This document shows, piece after piece, positions 31,686 through 41,436 of a DNA stretch of 64,000 bases (positions are counted from its first letter, which is position 1; the number at the start of each line of letters is the position of its first letter). The stretch comes from Lentzea waywayandensis (lineage in GTDB: Bacteria; Actinomycetota; Actinomycetes; Mycobacteriales; Pseudonocardiaceae). The stretch spans positions 62,001 to 126,000 of the forward strand of contig NZ_FOYL01000017.1 in the NCBI RefSeq assembly GCF_900115955.1, written 5' to 3'. A model generated the notes under the pieces. The model worked only from the letters and a program-made list of their open reading frames with translations. It was not told the origin of the DNA and searched no databases. Position numbers and translations under genes: made by a program.

Positions 31686-32453
31686 TCAGCTTGAATGTTC
31701 CGATTGCCGTCGTGTACGGACGTGCACAACACAACTGATCACGGTTCCGGCGGTCAGCGCGGCACCGGCAACCAAGGTGATCGCCACATGATTCCAAAAG
31801 AACGCGTCCGCGTCATACGGCAACGGCGTCAGCACTCCAGTGCGTCCGCTGTCTCCGCGGACCGCCATCGCAACCAAGAGCACCGTGACCACCACCGCCA
31901 CCACGGCGACAAGCTCTAGCCGCCGGCGCCACCAGGCCCACAACACCACAACGATCACAGCCACCAACCCGACAACAAGCGACCGGATGGGATCGCCCGG
32001 ATACACAGCGAGCCAGCCCCACCAAGCGGCGTCACCCGACCGGCCAGACCCAGCCATGTGCTCGGCAATCCCCAACGGCCGAAGCCCGTCATAGACGCCG
32101 GCAAGATCCCAGCACCCCACCGCGTACGTGATCAGCCCTGCGCCAACCGGCACGCTCCACTCACCAACGGACAACAAGCGGTACGACGGCGAATGCCACA
32201 TCAGGTCGACGAGCAGAGGCACAACAGCGGCGAACACGACAACGCACAGACTCCACGACGCCGCTTCCCAAGCGGGAGGCATCACCAACAACCCGTTGAG
32301 CCACACAGACGTGGAGGACACGAACAGCCCGGTCCCCCACAGCCACAACGCCACAACCACCGCTCCGGACGCGATACCAACGAGAGCACGTCCCAGAACC
32401 GTCGACACATCAAGCACCGTACAGGTCTGGGGCCACGCCTGAGCGTGAGCCAC
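31686..32453 (-). CDS. Multi-pass membrane protein of unknown function
   Basis: The 255-residue protein shows about six hydrophobic helices: GRALVGIASGAVVVALWLWG, an AASWSLCVVVFAAVVPLLV segment, VPVGAGLITYAVG, a very hydrophobic pair around residues 165-200 (SLVVGLVAVIVVVLWAW, then LVAVVAVVVTVLLVAMAV) and a last helix near 230-245. A short arginine-rich cytoplasmic tail ends the protein. The true start may be a GTG shortly after 32453. No family was recognised. It is separated from the IS-B derivative by a 197-base stretch with no evident gene. Confidence 0.7.
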   Translation of the reverse strand: MAHAQAWPQTCTVLDVSTVLGRALVGIASGAVVVALWLWGTGLFVSSTSVWLNGLLVMPPAWEAASWSLCVVVFAAVVPLLVDLMWHSPSYRLLSVGEWSVPVGAGLITYAVGCWDLAGVYDGLRPLGIAEHMAGSGRSGDAAWWGWLAVYPGDPIRSLVVGLVAVIVVVLWAWWRRRLELVAVVAVVVTVLLVAMAVRGDSGRTGVLTPLPYDADAFFWNHVAITLVAGAALTAGTVISCVVHVRTRRQSEHSS

Positions 32454-32780
32454 ATTCCGCTGGAACGGCTGCTACGCGATGCGGACCACTCCAACCACTA
32501 CGCCTACACTCTCGCCACCCGCCCCCAGGACGACTACCCGGTGCTGCACGCACAGGCCACGCTGCTGCTGGGCGGAGTGCCGGTGGCGCTGGTGCGCGAA
32601 ACGGTGCTCTGGAGAGTGCTCACGCAGCGCAACACGAGTGGACGGAGGCGGCCGCGGGCTGACCGCGGCTCGCGGAGACGTGCGGGGCTGCGACGGAAAG
32701 CTGCCACGCACGTCGACGAGATGTTCCAGCGCGGCATCGACCTGTTGCCCGCGGGTATCGCAGCGCACGCCCTTGGCTGA
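32445..32780 (+). CDS. Uncertain small gene or gene fragment
   Basis: The 111-codon frame from GTG 32445 starts convincingly (VSHIPLERLLRDADHSNHYAYTLATRPQDDYPVLHAQATLLLGGVPVALVRETVLWRVL), but the middle becomes arginine-rich, as if frameshifted, before a plausible ending THVDEMFQRGIDLLPAG. It overlaps the 5' end of the membrane protein gene on the other strand by nine bases and ends next to a convergent gene. It may be a decayed gene; no function recognised. Confidence 0.35.
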   Translation: MSHIPLERLLRDADHSNHYAYTLATRPQDDYPVLHAQATLLLGGVPVALVRETVLWRVLTQRNTSGRRRPRADRGSRRRAGLRRKAATHVDEMFQRGIDLLPAGIAAHALG

Positions 32781-33413
32781 CTACGCCTTCGTGGAGAAGA
32801 TCAACCCATCCCACCTGCGGGCCAAATACTTCTGGAACGGAGTGCGCTGGTCCGGATCGCCCAGCACCGACCCAAAATCGGTTTTCTCGAAGATCTGCCG
32901 GACATCCCGGGCCGCGTTGTGGTGGCACTGGTATTCGTTGGCCAGGAACTTCGTGGTGGTCAGGTCGGCCTTTGGCAGCAGCATCCAGGTCATCCTGGCC
33001 GTCTTCTGGTTGCTGATGATCGCCTCGAAGGAAACCCTGAGCGCGTCGGTCCGCCGGTCAAGGCTGACGCTGTGTTGCCCGCCCTCGGTGCCGTCGTGGG
33101 AGAGGTCGACCCAGCTCTGTTTGAACGTCACCAGCGACTCGGCGAAGATCTCCCCCGCCCCGGTCGCCACCCCCGGCGGCAGATTGAGCCAGTCGGCCAG
33201 GGCGGCGACGAGGCCGGGGTAACCGGTGAACGTCGCTCCTTCTTTCGGCGCCTGCTCCCACGAGTGGGCCCACCGCTGGGCCTCGGCCACGATCCGGTCG
33301 GCCGATCCGGCGAAGACGCCGCCCAGGGCTGCGGCCCGGATCGCGGCTTCGTGTTCGGAGAAGTTGTCTTCGTTGAGTTCGGTCGGCACAAGGTTGAGGA
33401 CGACGACGATCAC
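32781..33413 (-). CDS. Hypothetical protein, 210 residues
   Basis: The soluble protein begins VIVVVLNLVPTELNEDNFSEHEAAIRAAALGG and contains GYPGLVAALADWLNLPPGV and a KFLANEYQCHHNAARDVRQIFEKTDF segment with two adjacent histidines. There is no signal peptide or membrane segment. The GTG at 33413 begins at the first plausible position after an upstream stop. Codon use looks normal for the window. I do not recognise the family; neighbours (uncertain fragment, IS-B end) give no functional clue. Confidence 0.6.
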   Translation of the reverse strand: MIVVVLNLVPTELNEDNFSEHEAAIRAAALGGVFAGSADRIVAEAQRWAHSWEQAPKEGATFTGYPGLVAALADWLNLPPGVATGAGEIFAESLVTFKQSWVDLSHDGTEGGQHSVSLDRRTDALRVSFEAIISNQKTARMTWMLLPKADLTTTKFLANEYQCHHNAARDVRQIFEKTDFGSVLGDPDQRTPFQKYLARRWDGLIFSTKA

Positions 33414-33533
33414 GCTCGCGGCTCCTGGTCTCGACGGTCGGGCACGGCCCTGAGAAAGGGAGCAGCGAGGTCCGGGATTAGATACACCGGGACAGGTTCT
33501 TCACCGAATTGGACGTCCGCGAACTTGGCCTGC

Positions 33534-33615
33534 GGGGTGCCGAAACCTGGCTCAACGTGCCTGACCTGCGGATCAAGCTGCTGCAGGTTCCTACTCGTTG
33601 ATCAACTCACCGAGG
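33534..33615. mobile_element. IS-B terminal fragment
   Basis: About 80 bases match the IS-B end that begins GGGGTGCC and continues with GGCTCAACGTGCCTGACC. The rest of the element is missing. Confidence 0.6.
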
Positions 33616-33730
33616 ACTGGACCGGCGGCGCATCGATCCGCAGCCTGAGACGGGTCGACTTGCTCTGGTGCTGGCACGCTGAACCGTTCGGAGCGGGCAC
33701 GCCTTTTCGTCGACTCGAAAGGACCGCTGA

Positions 33731-34369
33731 TCACTCCGCAGGTGTGACTGCAGGGCCGTTGTCCTCTGCGAGCCTGCGGCCGAAGTCGCCGCGGTAGCCG
33801 ATCGGACGACCGATCTCGGCGTACTTCGCCTTGATCCGCCGGATGTGCTCCTTGACCGTCGACTCGGACATTCCCAGGCGGCGCGCGGTTGCCTTCAGGG
33901 TGACGCCGCTGCCGTAGGTCTCCAGTACCTGCCGCTGGCGTAACGACAGCTCTGGGCAGTTCTTGTTGCGGCTCAACGCGAACGCGTGGTCCACGGTCAT
34001 CGGTGATTCGCCAGCGGCGACCTCCCGCACCACCGAGGCCAGCGTGGCAGTGTCGGTGGTGCGCTTGTGCAGGTACGTCTCCGCGCCGGCCTTGGTGGCC
34101 GCTTCCACGTCACTGTGCTCTGCCCATGCCGAGAAGACGACGACCTGGTGTCCGGCAGCTATCAGGGACCTGATGTTGGTGGTGAACATGCTGCCGTCGG
34201 CGAGGTTCAGGTCGAGGATCACGATAGGCGCGCGGCGCGGTAGAGCCAGGTATTCGGCGACCGTCGCGGTGGCAGCGACCAATTCGATCTTCTCATCGCC
34301 GTCGTCCAGCCAGCGGCCCATGACGTCGCGGTAGAAGCCCTCGTCGTCGATGACCCCGATCTCGATCAT
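33731..34369 (-). CDS. NarL/LuxR-family response regulator
   Basis: The 212-residue protein has an N-terminal receiver domain (acidic pair Asp8-Asp9, phosphoacceptor Asp53 in VILDLNLADG) and a C-terminal LuxR-type helix-turn-helix (LSLRQRQVLETYGSG ... MSESTVKEHIRRIKAKY). ATG 34369 starts the receiver (MIEIGVIDDEGFYRD) and overlaps the sensor kinase stop by four bases, so the two form a coupled two-component pair. The DNA-binding helix lies within residues 165-190. Target genes are unknown; the divergent transmembrane protein gene is one candidate. Confidence 0.92.
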   Translation of the reverse strand: MIEIGVIDDEGFYRDVMGRWLDDGDEKIELVAATATVAEYLALPRRAPIVILDLNLADGSMFTTNIRSLIAAGHQVVVFSAWAEHSDVEAATKAGAETYLHKRTTDTATLASVVREVAAGESPMTVDHAFALSRNKNCPELSLRQRQVLETYGSGVTLKATARRLGMSESTVKEHIRRIKAKYAEIGRPIGYRGDFGRRLAEDNGPAVTPAE

Positions 34370-35553
34370 GCCGGCCACGTCAGCTCGACCGAGGTGCCTT
34401 CGCCCAGCTCGCTGTCGATCGCAGCGCTGCCACCGACTTCTTCCATGCGATGGCGAATCGAGCGCATCATCCCTCTTTCCGTTGTCGTCACGGGGTCGAA
34501 CCCGGCTCCGCGGTCCACCACGGCGACTCGTACGCCACCGTTCTCCATACCGATCGCGGTGACCCACGCTTGTGTGACACCGGCGTGCTTGGACACGTTG
34601 TTCAACGCCTCGCGGGTCGCGAGCGAGATTGCTTCGACCACGTCAGGTGGTGTGGAGCCGGGCACCTCGTCGAACAACGGATGTACGCGTAGCCCCAGCG
34701 CCGACCTGTCGTGCAACACCTGCGCCAGCACCGCGGTGAGGTCCGTGGGTGCGTCAACCCGCGATCCCATCAGCAGGCTTCGCAGAAAGTCCGCGTCCCG
34801 CGCGCAGCGGGACCGGATCTCCGCGGAGTCCACTGCCAGCGCGCCGCCAGCGATCAGTTCCAGGGTCGTCAGCGCCGTGTCGTGCAACCCGCGCAGCTGT
34901 CGCTTGCGTTCCTCGAATCCCGCCTGGGCGGCCGCTTCCCTCGCCACGGCTGCGGATTCCGCCGCACGCGCCTCATCGACCTCGCGGGCCAGTGCCCGCA
35001 ACACGTGCACGACATAGCTTGCCAGTGTTATGAACGCGATCATGCCGCCCACCCCGGACAGCAGTCCCGCGATGTCCAGCCCGTCCGCCACAACGAGCGG
35101 CACGACGCCGTAAAGGACCACCGGCGCTGCGGCGATGACCCATCTCGCAGCACCGTGGAGGTACAGCACCGCGGCCATCCCAGCACCCACTGCGGGCCCG
35201 TAGGTCCAGTTCTGCCAGGTGGTCCAGCCTGGTCCGAGTACCACGGCCGTGATGACCTGTACCAGGCAGATCACGGCGACGTCGACAGCTGCGGCCGGTT
35301 CCGAACGGTGAGCCGACCAGAAAAAGAACGCCGACCAGCCCGCAGCCATCAGGAAGCCGCCGAGCAGCGCGACCGCACGCAGAACCGACTCCGTGCTGAT
35401 CATTGACACCAGGGTCGGCACCGGCGCGGCGTACTGCGCCACCCGCAGCACTGCCAGCGACGTCAGAATCCAGCTCTCCAAGCGTTCTCGCGCGTCACGT
35501 GCCTCCGCTGCCACGACGGAAAACAGTACGGGGCCATGAGCGCTGTCGGCCAA
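34366..35553 (-). CDS. NarL-type (HisKA_3) sensor histidine kinase
   Basis: Of 395 residues, about 30-185 form some five to six membrane helices with very short loops, so the signal is probably membrane-borne. The phosphoacceptor His224 lies in RGLHDTALTTLE, preceded by a coiled linker rich in Ala and Glu. The ATPase domain shows REALNNVSKHAG (315-326) and DRGAGFDP (347-354). It is cotranscribed with the response regulator by a four-base overlap. Upstream it faces a plus-strand gene whose frame overlaps its first bases, so the promoters must interlock. Confidence 0.92.
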   Translation of the reverse strand: MADSAHGPVLFSVVAAEARDARERLESWILTSLAVLRVAQYAAPVPTLVSMISTESVLRAVALLGGFLMAAGWSAFFFWSAHRSEPAAAVDVAVICLVQVITAVVLGPGWTTWQNWTYGPAVGAGMAAVLYLHGAARWVIAAAPVVLYGVVPLVVADGLDIAGLLSGVGGMIAFITLASYVVHVLRALAREVDEARAAESAAVAREAAAQAGFEERKRQLRGLHDTALTTLELIAGGALAVDSAEIRSRCARDADFLRSLLMGSRVDAPTDLTAVLAQVLHDRSALGLRVHPLFDEVPGSTPPDVVEAISLATREALNNVSKHAGVTQAWVTAIGMENGGVRVAVVDRGAGFDPVTTTERGMMRSIRHRMEEVGGSAAIDSELGEGTSVELTWPA

Positions 35554-35598
35554 AGTGCCGACTGTCGGCCGACGCTCACCACGCTCATCCTCGACTGC

Positions 35599-36273
35599 AT
35601 GGATCTACCGAATCTCATCTGGACCGCCGTGACCACGCTGTCCGGCCTGTTCACCGGGACGGCGCAGAACGTGGTGCAGCGGATCGCCGGTGACCGGCTG
35701 CACCAGCTGATCAGTAACGCGCTGGCGCCGACCGGCTCGACGGCACTGACAGAGCTGGCTCGCAACCCGCGCGGTCAAACTGAACAGACCAGACTCGCGG
35801 GTCAGCTGCAGACGCTGGCCCTGCAGGACCCAGGTTTCGCGGCGTCGCTGGCACAGGTGGTGCACCACGTGCACCTCGGCACCGGCGCGCAGCAGTCGGT
35901 CATGGCACCAAGCACCGGATCAGTGAAGATCCGCCAGGGCGGCTTCGTCATCGGCGACCAGCACAACACCAACAGCCGCCACACGAAAATCAGCGCCGGC
36001 GGGCTCGCGGCGATCATCGTCGTCGGGCTCCTCACCCTCGTGCTGGCGGGAGTCACCTTCGTGTCGCTCGCGACTGGCTCGCACTATCGCGTCGGCGAGT
36101 GCCTCTACCTGAGCAATGGAGCGGCCGCGAAGATCGACTGTGCCGATCCCCGGGCTGTGACGATCACCAGGGTGGTCGACGGCGGGCAGAACCCGTTCGT
36201 CTATTGCAACGGAAGGGAAGGCTGGTACGTCGACGATAAGGCGAAGGTTCTTTACTGCGTGTATTCTCGTTGA
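35599..36273 (+). CDS. Single-pass membrane protein, unknown function, divergent from the two-component pair
   Basis: The protein starting MDLPNLIWTAVTTLSGLFTG (224 residues; an earlier in-frame ATG at 35536 is less likely because it overlaps the kinase gene) has an N-terminal cytoplasmic part of about 130 residues, a glycine-containing strand-like segment (SVKIRQGGFVIGDQHNTNS), one transmembrane helix (about 131-153, AAIIVVGLLTLVLAGVTFV) and an extracellular tail with four cysteines (VGECLYLSN, KIDCADP, FVYCNG, LYCVYSR). It could be a membrane sensor or effector tied to the adjacent kinase. The last codons abut an IS-A remnant, so the natural C terminus may be lost. Confidence 0.65.
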   Translation: MDLPNLIWTAVTTLSGLFTGTAQNVVQRIAGDRLHQLISNALAPTGSTALTELARNPRGQTEQTRLAGQLQTLALQDPGFAASLAQVVHHVHLGTGAQQSVMAPSTGSVKIRQGGFVIGDQHNTNSRHTKISAGGLAAIIVVGLLTLVLAGVTFVSLATGSHYRVGECLYLSNGAAAKIDCADPRAVTITRVVDGGQNPFVYCNGREGWYVDDKAKVLYCVYSR

Positions 36274-36282
36274 TACGCGTCG

Positions 36283-36911
36283 ACCGAGAATGTACTGGCG
36301 CTGGCCTGTGACCGTGACAGTCTCGATGAAGTCCATCGCCAGGATCGCCTCTGCCTGCGAGCGCAGGAAGTCAGCCAGGTAATGGTTGTCCGGTGTGTGG
36401 CCGGATCGACGCCGGCAGACTTGAGGATCCCCCACACCGTGAAGGCGGCGATCGCGACGCCCAGGAGAGCGAGTTCACCGTGAATGCGTCGATATCCCCA
36501 CGACGGGTTCTCGGCTGCGAGACGCAGGACGAGCCGGCGGATCGAAGCGACCGTGCGCGGACCTCCGGGCGCCCGGTTCACGCTCGCGCGGGCGTGGTGA
36601 CGCCTCACCACCGTGTCCGGGCTGACGAGCAGCCGGAATCGGCGCAACGCCGCGCGAGCCAGGGCATGAGTAAGGCGGCGAGCAACGCCCTGTCCTCTGG
36701 CCGCAGTCGTGGGCGCTGATCGCCGAGCTGTCTGCGCAAGACCACGAGCTGATGGCGTAGAGCGAGAATGTCGACGTACTTCTCACGATTGCTCATGCGC
36801 AACAGCCATAGCGCAACGAAGGCGTGGGAGACGGCGAGGTAGGCGAAGCGGACCAGCACGGCCGCGATCATGCCGGATGATGATCGGCAACTTGCCGACG
36901 CCGCTCACCTG
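36283..36911. mobile_element. Remnant of IS-A, 5' transposase half
   Basis: The minus strand carries the IS-A transposase from its start (MIAAVLVRFAYLAVSHAFVALWLL) through the helix-turn-helix (WGYRRIHGELALLG) to WRWTSSRLS-type sequence, but in three frames because of small indels. The right terminus is degenerate and runs straight into an IS-B end at 36913. The remaining element half is absent. Confidence 0.8.
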
Positions 36912-36912
36912 T

Positions 36913-37016
36913 GGGATGCCAAAACTAGGCCTGGTGGCCTGACCTGGGCCTCAGGCCGCCACGGGTTCGTACTCGTTGATCAAGCCGCCGAGTGCTCGCC
37001 GACGACGAACGGCCCA
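36913..37016. mobile_element. IS-B terminal fragment
   Basis: It begins GGGATGCCAAAAC and includes the TACTCGTTGATCAAGCCGCC stretch found at all IS-B 3' ends in this window. It is only about 100 bases long and directly abuts the IS-A remnant. Confidence 0.6.
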
Positions 37017-37156
37017 TAGCCTGATTCTGCATACCGCGCTGAGTCGCGACTGTGACCCTGTTAGCGACGCCGCGAGGAATATCCGAGCAGAAGGTAACAA
37101 TCCTCGACTTGGTCGCGACGACATCACGTCTTGACCCGTGAGCAGAGGAGCTGATT

Positions 37157-38041
37157 TTGAAGCTGGCACTCGTCTTGGTGGGCGTGCTCGCGCTCAGCTC
37201 ATGCGCCGCGAAGTTGAACGGAGACCCTTCGCCCGCACCAAAAACGGCATCACCGTCGAGCGCCGCGCGCCTCCTGGAACCGAAGCAGGTGTGCTCGGCT
37301 TTGTCCGCGGCCGAGATCAAAGCGGCTGGCCTGCCAGGAAAAGGCGTGCGTGACGATTACGCGGGCAATGCCCGATGCCGCTGGGTGGTCGAGAAGTACG
37401 ACCTCGACATCGTGATCGCGCCGAACACGCCACTTGACCTCCGGTACGGAGGAGGTGCCGACTTCGAGATGAAGACATTGGACGGCAGAGAAGCTCGCCT
37501 CTACAACAGCATCCCAGGCGTCAGGTGCGACCATGTCTTCGCGTACGGCCCCGGTGGCAACGCGGCCGTGGGAGTAGACCGCCGGTCGACCGAGAACGCG
37601 CAGCGCGGCGGTGCCGAGGACCCCTGCGCGGTCAGCGAGTCGATCGCCCGCTACGTCCTGCCCAAGGTACCGTCAGCGACCGCCACGCCGTCCAGCGTGG
37701 CGCCATCTGATCTCGTGCACAGGACCGCACTCGTCACGGGGACCCGGTTCGATCTGGACAAGGTAGGGGACGTTCCGGACTTCGTCTACACCATGGGGTT
37801 CGGCATCCAGACGCTCAACGGCACCGTCATCATGCCCACCGACGCCCAGAGCCTGTCCGGCTGTTCCTCCACCCAGGGCGAGCTCTGGCGTACAAGCGTC
37901 GACACCGCGGACATTCGCACAGGCGCTACCTACTGCCTGCGGTTCCCCTCCAAGGTCTTCGGCCTGCTAACCATGGACAGCTACGGGGATCCGGGTGCTC
38001 AGCCGACAGGGATAGAAATCTCCTGGCGGTTGCAGAAGTAG
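37157..38041 (+). CDS. Secreted lipoprotein, DUF3558-like
   Basis: The 294-residue protein begins with a lipoprotein signal (LALVLVGVLALSSCAAK, lipobox cysteine at residue 17). TTG 37157 is used as the start because GAGGAG lies eight bases before it and the signal begins at once. The first half has LEPKQVCSALSAAEIKAAGLP and CRWVVEKYDLDIVIAP, the pattern of the actinobacterial DUF3558 family, including paired cysteines. The second half (from about 185) has further cysteines and may be an added domain (SGCSSTQGELWRTSVDT). Location is predicted at the outer face of the membrane. Function unknown. Confidence 0.8.
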   Translation: MKLALVLVGVLALSSCAAKLNGDPSPAPKTASPSSAARLLEPKQVCSALSAAEIKAAGLPGKGVRDDYAGNARCRWVVEKYDLDIVIAPNTPLDLRYGGGADFEMKTLDGREARLYNSIPGVRCDHVFAYGPGGNAAVGVDRRSTENAQRGGAEDPCAVSESIARYVLPKVPSATATPSSVAPSDLVHRTALVTGTRFDLDKVGDVPDFVYTMGFGIQTLNGTVIMPTDAQSLSGCSSTQGELWRTSVDTADIRTGATYCLRFPSKVFGLLTMDSYGDPGAQPTGIEISWRLQK

Positions 38042-38282
38042 GTAAAGACGGTGCTCGTTGCCGGTCCTGAGGGCTGCCGCGTCGCGACAAGTTCGGCGCG
38101 AGGTGCACATTACGTTTGCCGAGACAGCCGCAATACTTCCCTGCCAGCAAAACTAGCGTGACAGAAGATTGAATCGCGTCGATTGGCCCTTTACCCTGGA
38201 TCCGAGCTATCCAATAGCGCATGAACACACAACCCGCGCAAGCTTGCCACCTACGAGTGCTCAAGTCCTCTCGGACATTCTC

Positions 38283-38318
38283 TTACCCCACGGGATTCGC
38301 CAGAATCCCGTGGGGTAA
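38283..38318. terminator. Perfect 15-bp hairpin at the end of recombinase pseudogene 1
   Basis: TTACCCCACGGGATT (38283-38297) pairs completely with AATCCCGTGGGGTAA (38304-38318) around a six-base loop. It lies where the recombinase gene ends. A matching hairpin at 51646-51680 carries a compensating A-T to G-C change in the same stem, so the structure was selected. Confidence 0.75.
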
Positions 38319-39777
38319 TTCATATTCAGCCACTTTCTCGTCGGCGCACCACTCCAACTCGAGCGTTGGCTGAACTGAGCGACGAGCAGGTTCCACAGTT
38401 TTCAGTGTTAGTGGTGCGGATCGAACTTCAAGACGCTGGTCGTCATAGTGAATCTGCAGGCGTTGCTCGCGGACTTGATCGACCAACTCCTCGCCCACAC
38501 CTTCTTGTACGGGTTCAGCGGTCCGCACGAGCAGATGCGGCAGTGCCTTGAGCAGGTGGTCTTCTCGGACATAGGAGTTCCGCGGTTCACCGTCGGAACG
38601 CCGCTTGGCGCTGGTGAAGCCATGCCGGCATCAATAGCCAGCTCGCCCATGAACCCAGTGCCCGTCCATTCGCCGACCACAAAGTCCACATACGACGAGG
38701 CCAGCCAGCAGATAGCGCCGAGCCTCGCCGTCCTTGGCAGGCCTCGCCACCCGCATCCCCTGAACGGCGACGAAGGTCTCGTCATCGACGAGTGGCTCGT
38801 GGGCGATTCGCTCGGACACCTCCCACTCGCTGACCGGGTTGTACCGCAGCACTCCTGAACCGCGGCCGCCAGCACGTCCGCCTGAACCGTGGCCGGTCGT
38901 GCTGGATCGGTTCCACACCTGTCGGCCGGTGTAGCGCGGGTTCTCCAAGATCATCGCCACGGTCCGGACGATCCACCGCTCCCCCGATCTGTGCGCATTT
39001 CGCTCGGGGTCGGCACCCAAGGGGCACACCACGCCACGCTCGTTGAGCTCTCGTGCCAACGACGCCACCGTCCGCCCGCGAGCACGCTCGGTAAACATCC
39101 ACCGCACCCACGGCGCCCTCACCGGATCTGGCGCCAACATCTGCACCCGGCAACCCACCGCCCATGCACCGGATTCGGATGCCGACCACCATCAACAAGC
39201 CGATACCCATACGGCGGACGGCCACCCAGAAACCGGCCCTGTACACGCGTCTGCGCCCGCATCGCCGCCAGCACCCGCTGCCGCGCCCTCGCCACCTCAC
39301 GCTGCGCCTGCGCACCCAACAACACCATCAACGCCTCATGCACCGGGCTCCCGAGTTCCACTGGGCCGCCGGCTTCCGGCAACCACACCGCAACACCCAG
39401 CGCGTTCAGCCCCGACACAACCTCGCGGAACTGACCGCCGTAAAACGCCCGCTCGTACCCCCCACGACCACCGCGTCGAAGGAACGACCTGGGGCCGCTG
39501 CTGCGGCCAGCAACGCCGCCGCTTCGGGACGGTCCTCCCACGGCCAGCGTCGCGACACACCCACGTCGAAAAATTCCGCAACGACCGAACCAACGCCGTC
39601 GATCAGCTCCTCCGACACGGCGCACTGCCACGCACGAGACGTCTGCACATCCTGAAACACGCTCGTCGACATCCGCCCGTAGAACGCAAAGCGAAGACCA
39701 GGCTCCTCAGGCGGTGCCGCTGGACGGCGACGCCGGGTAAACGCGGCAACCAGTTCGGCGTTCGTCAGCGTGGCCAC
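38319..39777 (-). pseudogene. Large serine recombinase, copy 1, multiply frameshifted
   Basis: Reading from ATG-side 39777 the pieces in order are: resolvase catalytic start (LRFAFYGRMSTS with the nucleophilic serine region), QREVARARQRVLAAMRAQ with PPYGYR, the recombinase domain (WMFTERARGRTVASLARELNERGV, GERWIVRTVAMILENPRYTGRQVWNR) and the zinc-ribbon (LVVCGLCGRRMDGHWVHGRAGY). At least four frame changes separate them. A full-length gene would have been about 480 codons. A truncated paralogue lies at 51682-52450 in the same orientation. This is the relic of an integrated element. Confidence 0.85.
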
Positions 39778-40109
39778 AGTCAGCTCCCTCGGTCAAAACC
39801 GAGACCCTCCGACCGACGTCGCCGTGACGGCAACTCGAACCACCTTCAGCCGAACAGCCCAACAGAACCTTGGCGAGCGGCCACCTCTGGGACACGCTCC
39901 AATCACGAACGCCGCGAAATAGACCCACTCCGGCAAACCGACCGACGTGCGGGGCGCGGCTACCCAAGCACTGTGCGTTGGTCCCGACAATTCTGGAAGT
40001 GTCGCAACGTCAGCCGAGTCTTACACGAGCCTCATAGTGGGTCGGACGACACGAGCTTCACCGTGCCTCGGATCTTCGCGCCATCCTGCGGGCGGTCCTT
40101 CCTTGACCA
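39778..40109. other. Spacer without recognisable gene
   Basis: About 330 bases follow the recombinase start. There is a short palindrome CTCGGTCAAAACCGAG near 39788 and a few minus-strand codons without coding character. I see no gene here. Confidence 0.5.
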
Positions 40110-41291
40110 TCACGTCGCCAGTTCGCGCTCCAGCGGAGTGCGCATCCGCGGTATCACGCGGGTCCCGCCCAACCATGTCGTGCAGTGGCCGACTGCCTCA
40201 TCCACCAGCTTCTGTTCCTGCGACGACACGTTCTCCAGCAGCCGGTGCACGACCTCGCTGGTCGCGCGCTGGGCCCAGCCGCCCACGATGCGGCCGTTCA
40301 CCCAGACCGTCGGGCCGATGTTGCCCGCGCGGTCGAACAGCGCCTCCTGGTGCTCGCCCAGGAACCAGCCGCGGTCCTGCCAGCCCATCGACGTCGGGTC
40401 CAGGCTCGGCAGCAACGCCGCCCACGGCTCCGGCGAGTCCACCGGTTCCAGGTCGTCGGCCAACACCAGCCCTGTCACACCGTCCAGATCGACCTCCACC
40501 GTCGCCACCCCGGCCAGGGCTTTTCTGGTCTGGCCGATCGTCCAGCCCATCCACCACCGCAGGTCCGACACCGGTGCCGGGCCGTACGCGCGCAACCACA
40601 ACCGCGCCAGCTCTGTCCTCGCCGCGTCGGGCTCCCACGACTTCAGACCGTCCGGGATCCACTCCCGCAAGGGGTGCCAGACGTACTGCGTGCTCAGCCA
40701 TGTGCCGCGTGGGCGGCCGCGGACGATCCGGCCGTCTGCGGCCAGTTGGAACAACACCCGGCTGGTGACGTTGCTGATCACCTCGTACGGCTTGCCCTTG
40801 TACATCTGCAGTCGCTGGCGCAGCCGTGGCTCCGCGCCAGCCAGTTGCGTCGCCGTCGCCGATCCGAGGCTGTGCAGCGCGGCCTCGACCGCGGTTTCGA
40901 CCTCGGCCAGCCACGTCGCCGGTTCCGGCACGTTCTCCGGGTATCCCTGCTGTCCGAGTTCCTTCTCCAGCAGCCGCCGATGCCTCGCCGCGACGTCCGC
41001 GGAGCAGCCGTGCTGCACCAGAGCCGCGGTCTCGAGGTCTGTCACGAACACCGTGCGGCGCATACCGAGCAGCCGCAAGCCGGTGCGCTCCTGGTACAGC
41101 GCGCGTTCGACGTCCGGACCCCCCGGCCGTCCGAGCCGTGCGGCCGCCGAGAGGTAGACCGTCGCGGGATCGGTGGCGTGCAGCGCGACAACGCCCGCGA
41201 TTGCTTCGCTGGCCGTGGTCGCGGCCACGGCCAGGTGGTGGCGGACACCGAGGCGAGCCCGGCGCTGTTCGACATCGATCTTCAGAGGCAT
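40110..41291 (-). CDS. Winged-helix DNA-binding protein of the HTH_42 / AlkZ-like family
   Basis: The 393-residue protein begins MPLKIDVEQRRARLGVRHHLA and contains GVVALHATDPATVYLSAAARL, RRTVFV near 80, GKPYEVISNVTSRVLFQLAADGRIVRGRP (winged helix) and RTPLERELAT at the end. This matches the family that includes the DNA glycosylase AlkZ/YcaQ and many actinobacterial relatives. AlkZ acts through a QxQ motif, which I do not see (the position reads ALHATDP), so glycosylase activity is not assured. It stands alone, with spacer DNA on both sides. Confidence 0.8.
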   Translation of the reverse strand: MPLKIDVEQRRARLGVRHHLAVAATTASEAIAGVVALHATDPATVYLSAAARLGRPGGPDVERALYQERTGLRLLGMRRTVFVTDLETAALVQHGCSADVAARHRRLLEKELGQQGYPENVPEPATWLAEVETAVEAALHSLGSATATQLAGAEPRLRQRLQMYKGKPYEVISNVTSRVLFQLAADGRIVRGRPRGTWLSTQYVWHPLREWIPDGLKSWEPDAARTELARLWLRAYGPAPVSDLRWWMGWTIGQTRKALAGVATVEVDLDGVTGLVLADDLEPVDSPEPWAALLPSLDPTSMGWQDRGWFLGEHQEALFDRAGNIGPTVWVNGRIVGGWAQRATSEVVHRLLENVSSQEQKLVDEAVGHCTTWLGGTRVIPRMRTPLERELAT

Positions 41292-41436
41292 CAGTTGTTC
41301 CTGTCATCCGTCCCGCGACGATGCGCGTGGTCGTGGCGGCCCTCGGAACCGGTTCTTCGTGTCCATGATCGCCGGAGCTGAGGACGCCCACCGGTCCGTC
41401 CTGTGTGGACGGCGTGGGGCCGACCTGCTCACGGTG

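Noticed and set aside
38160-38240. Possible tRNA or attachment-site sequence before recombinase copy 1
   Set aside because: The stretch is shared with copy 2 (near 51546-51620), but it does not fold into a tRNA cloverleaf and shows no split gene, so I only treat it as element flank.
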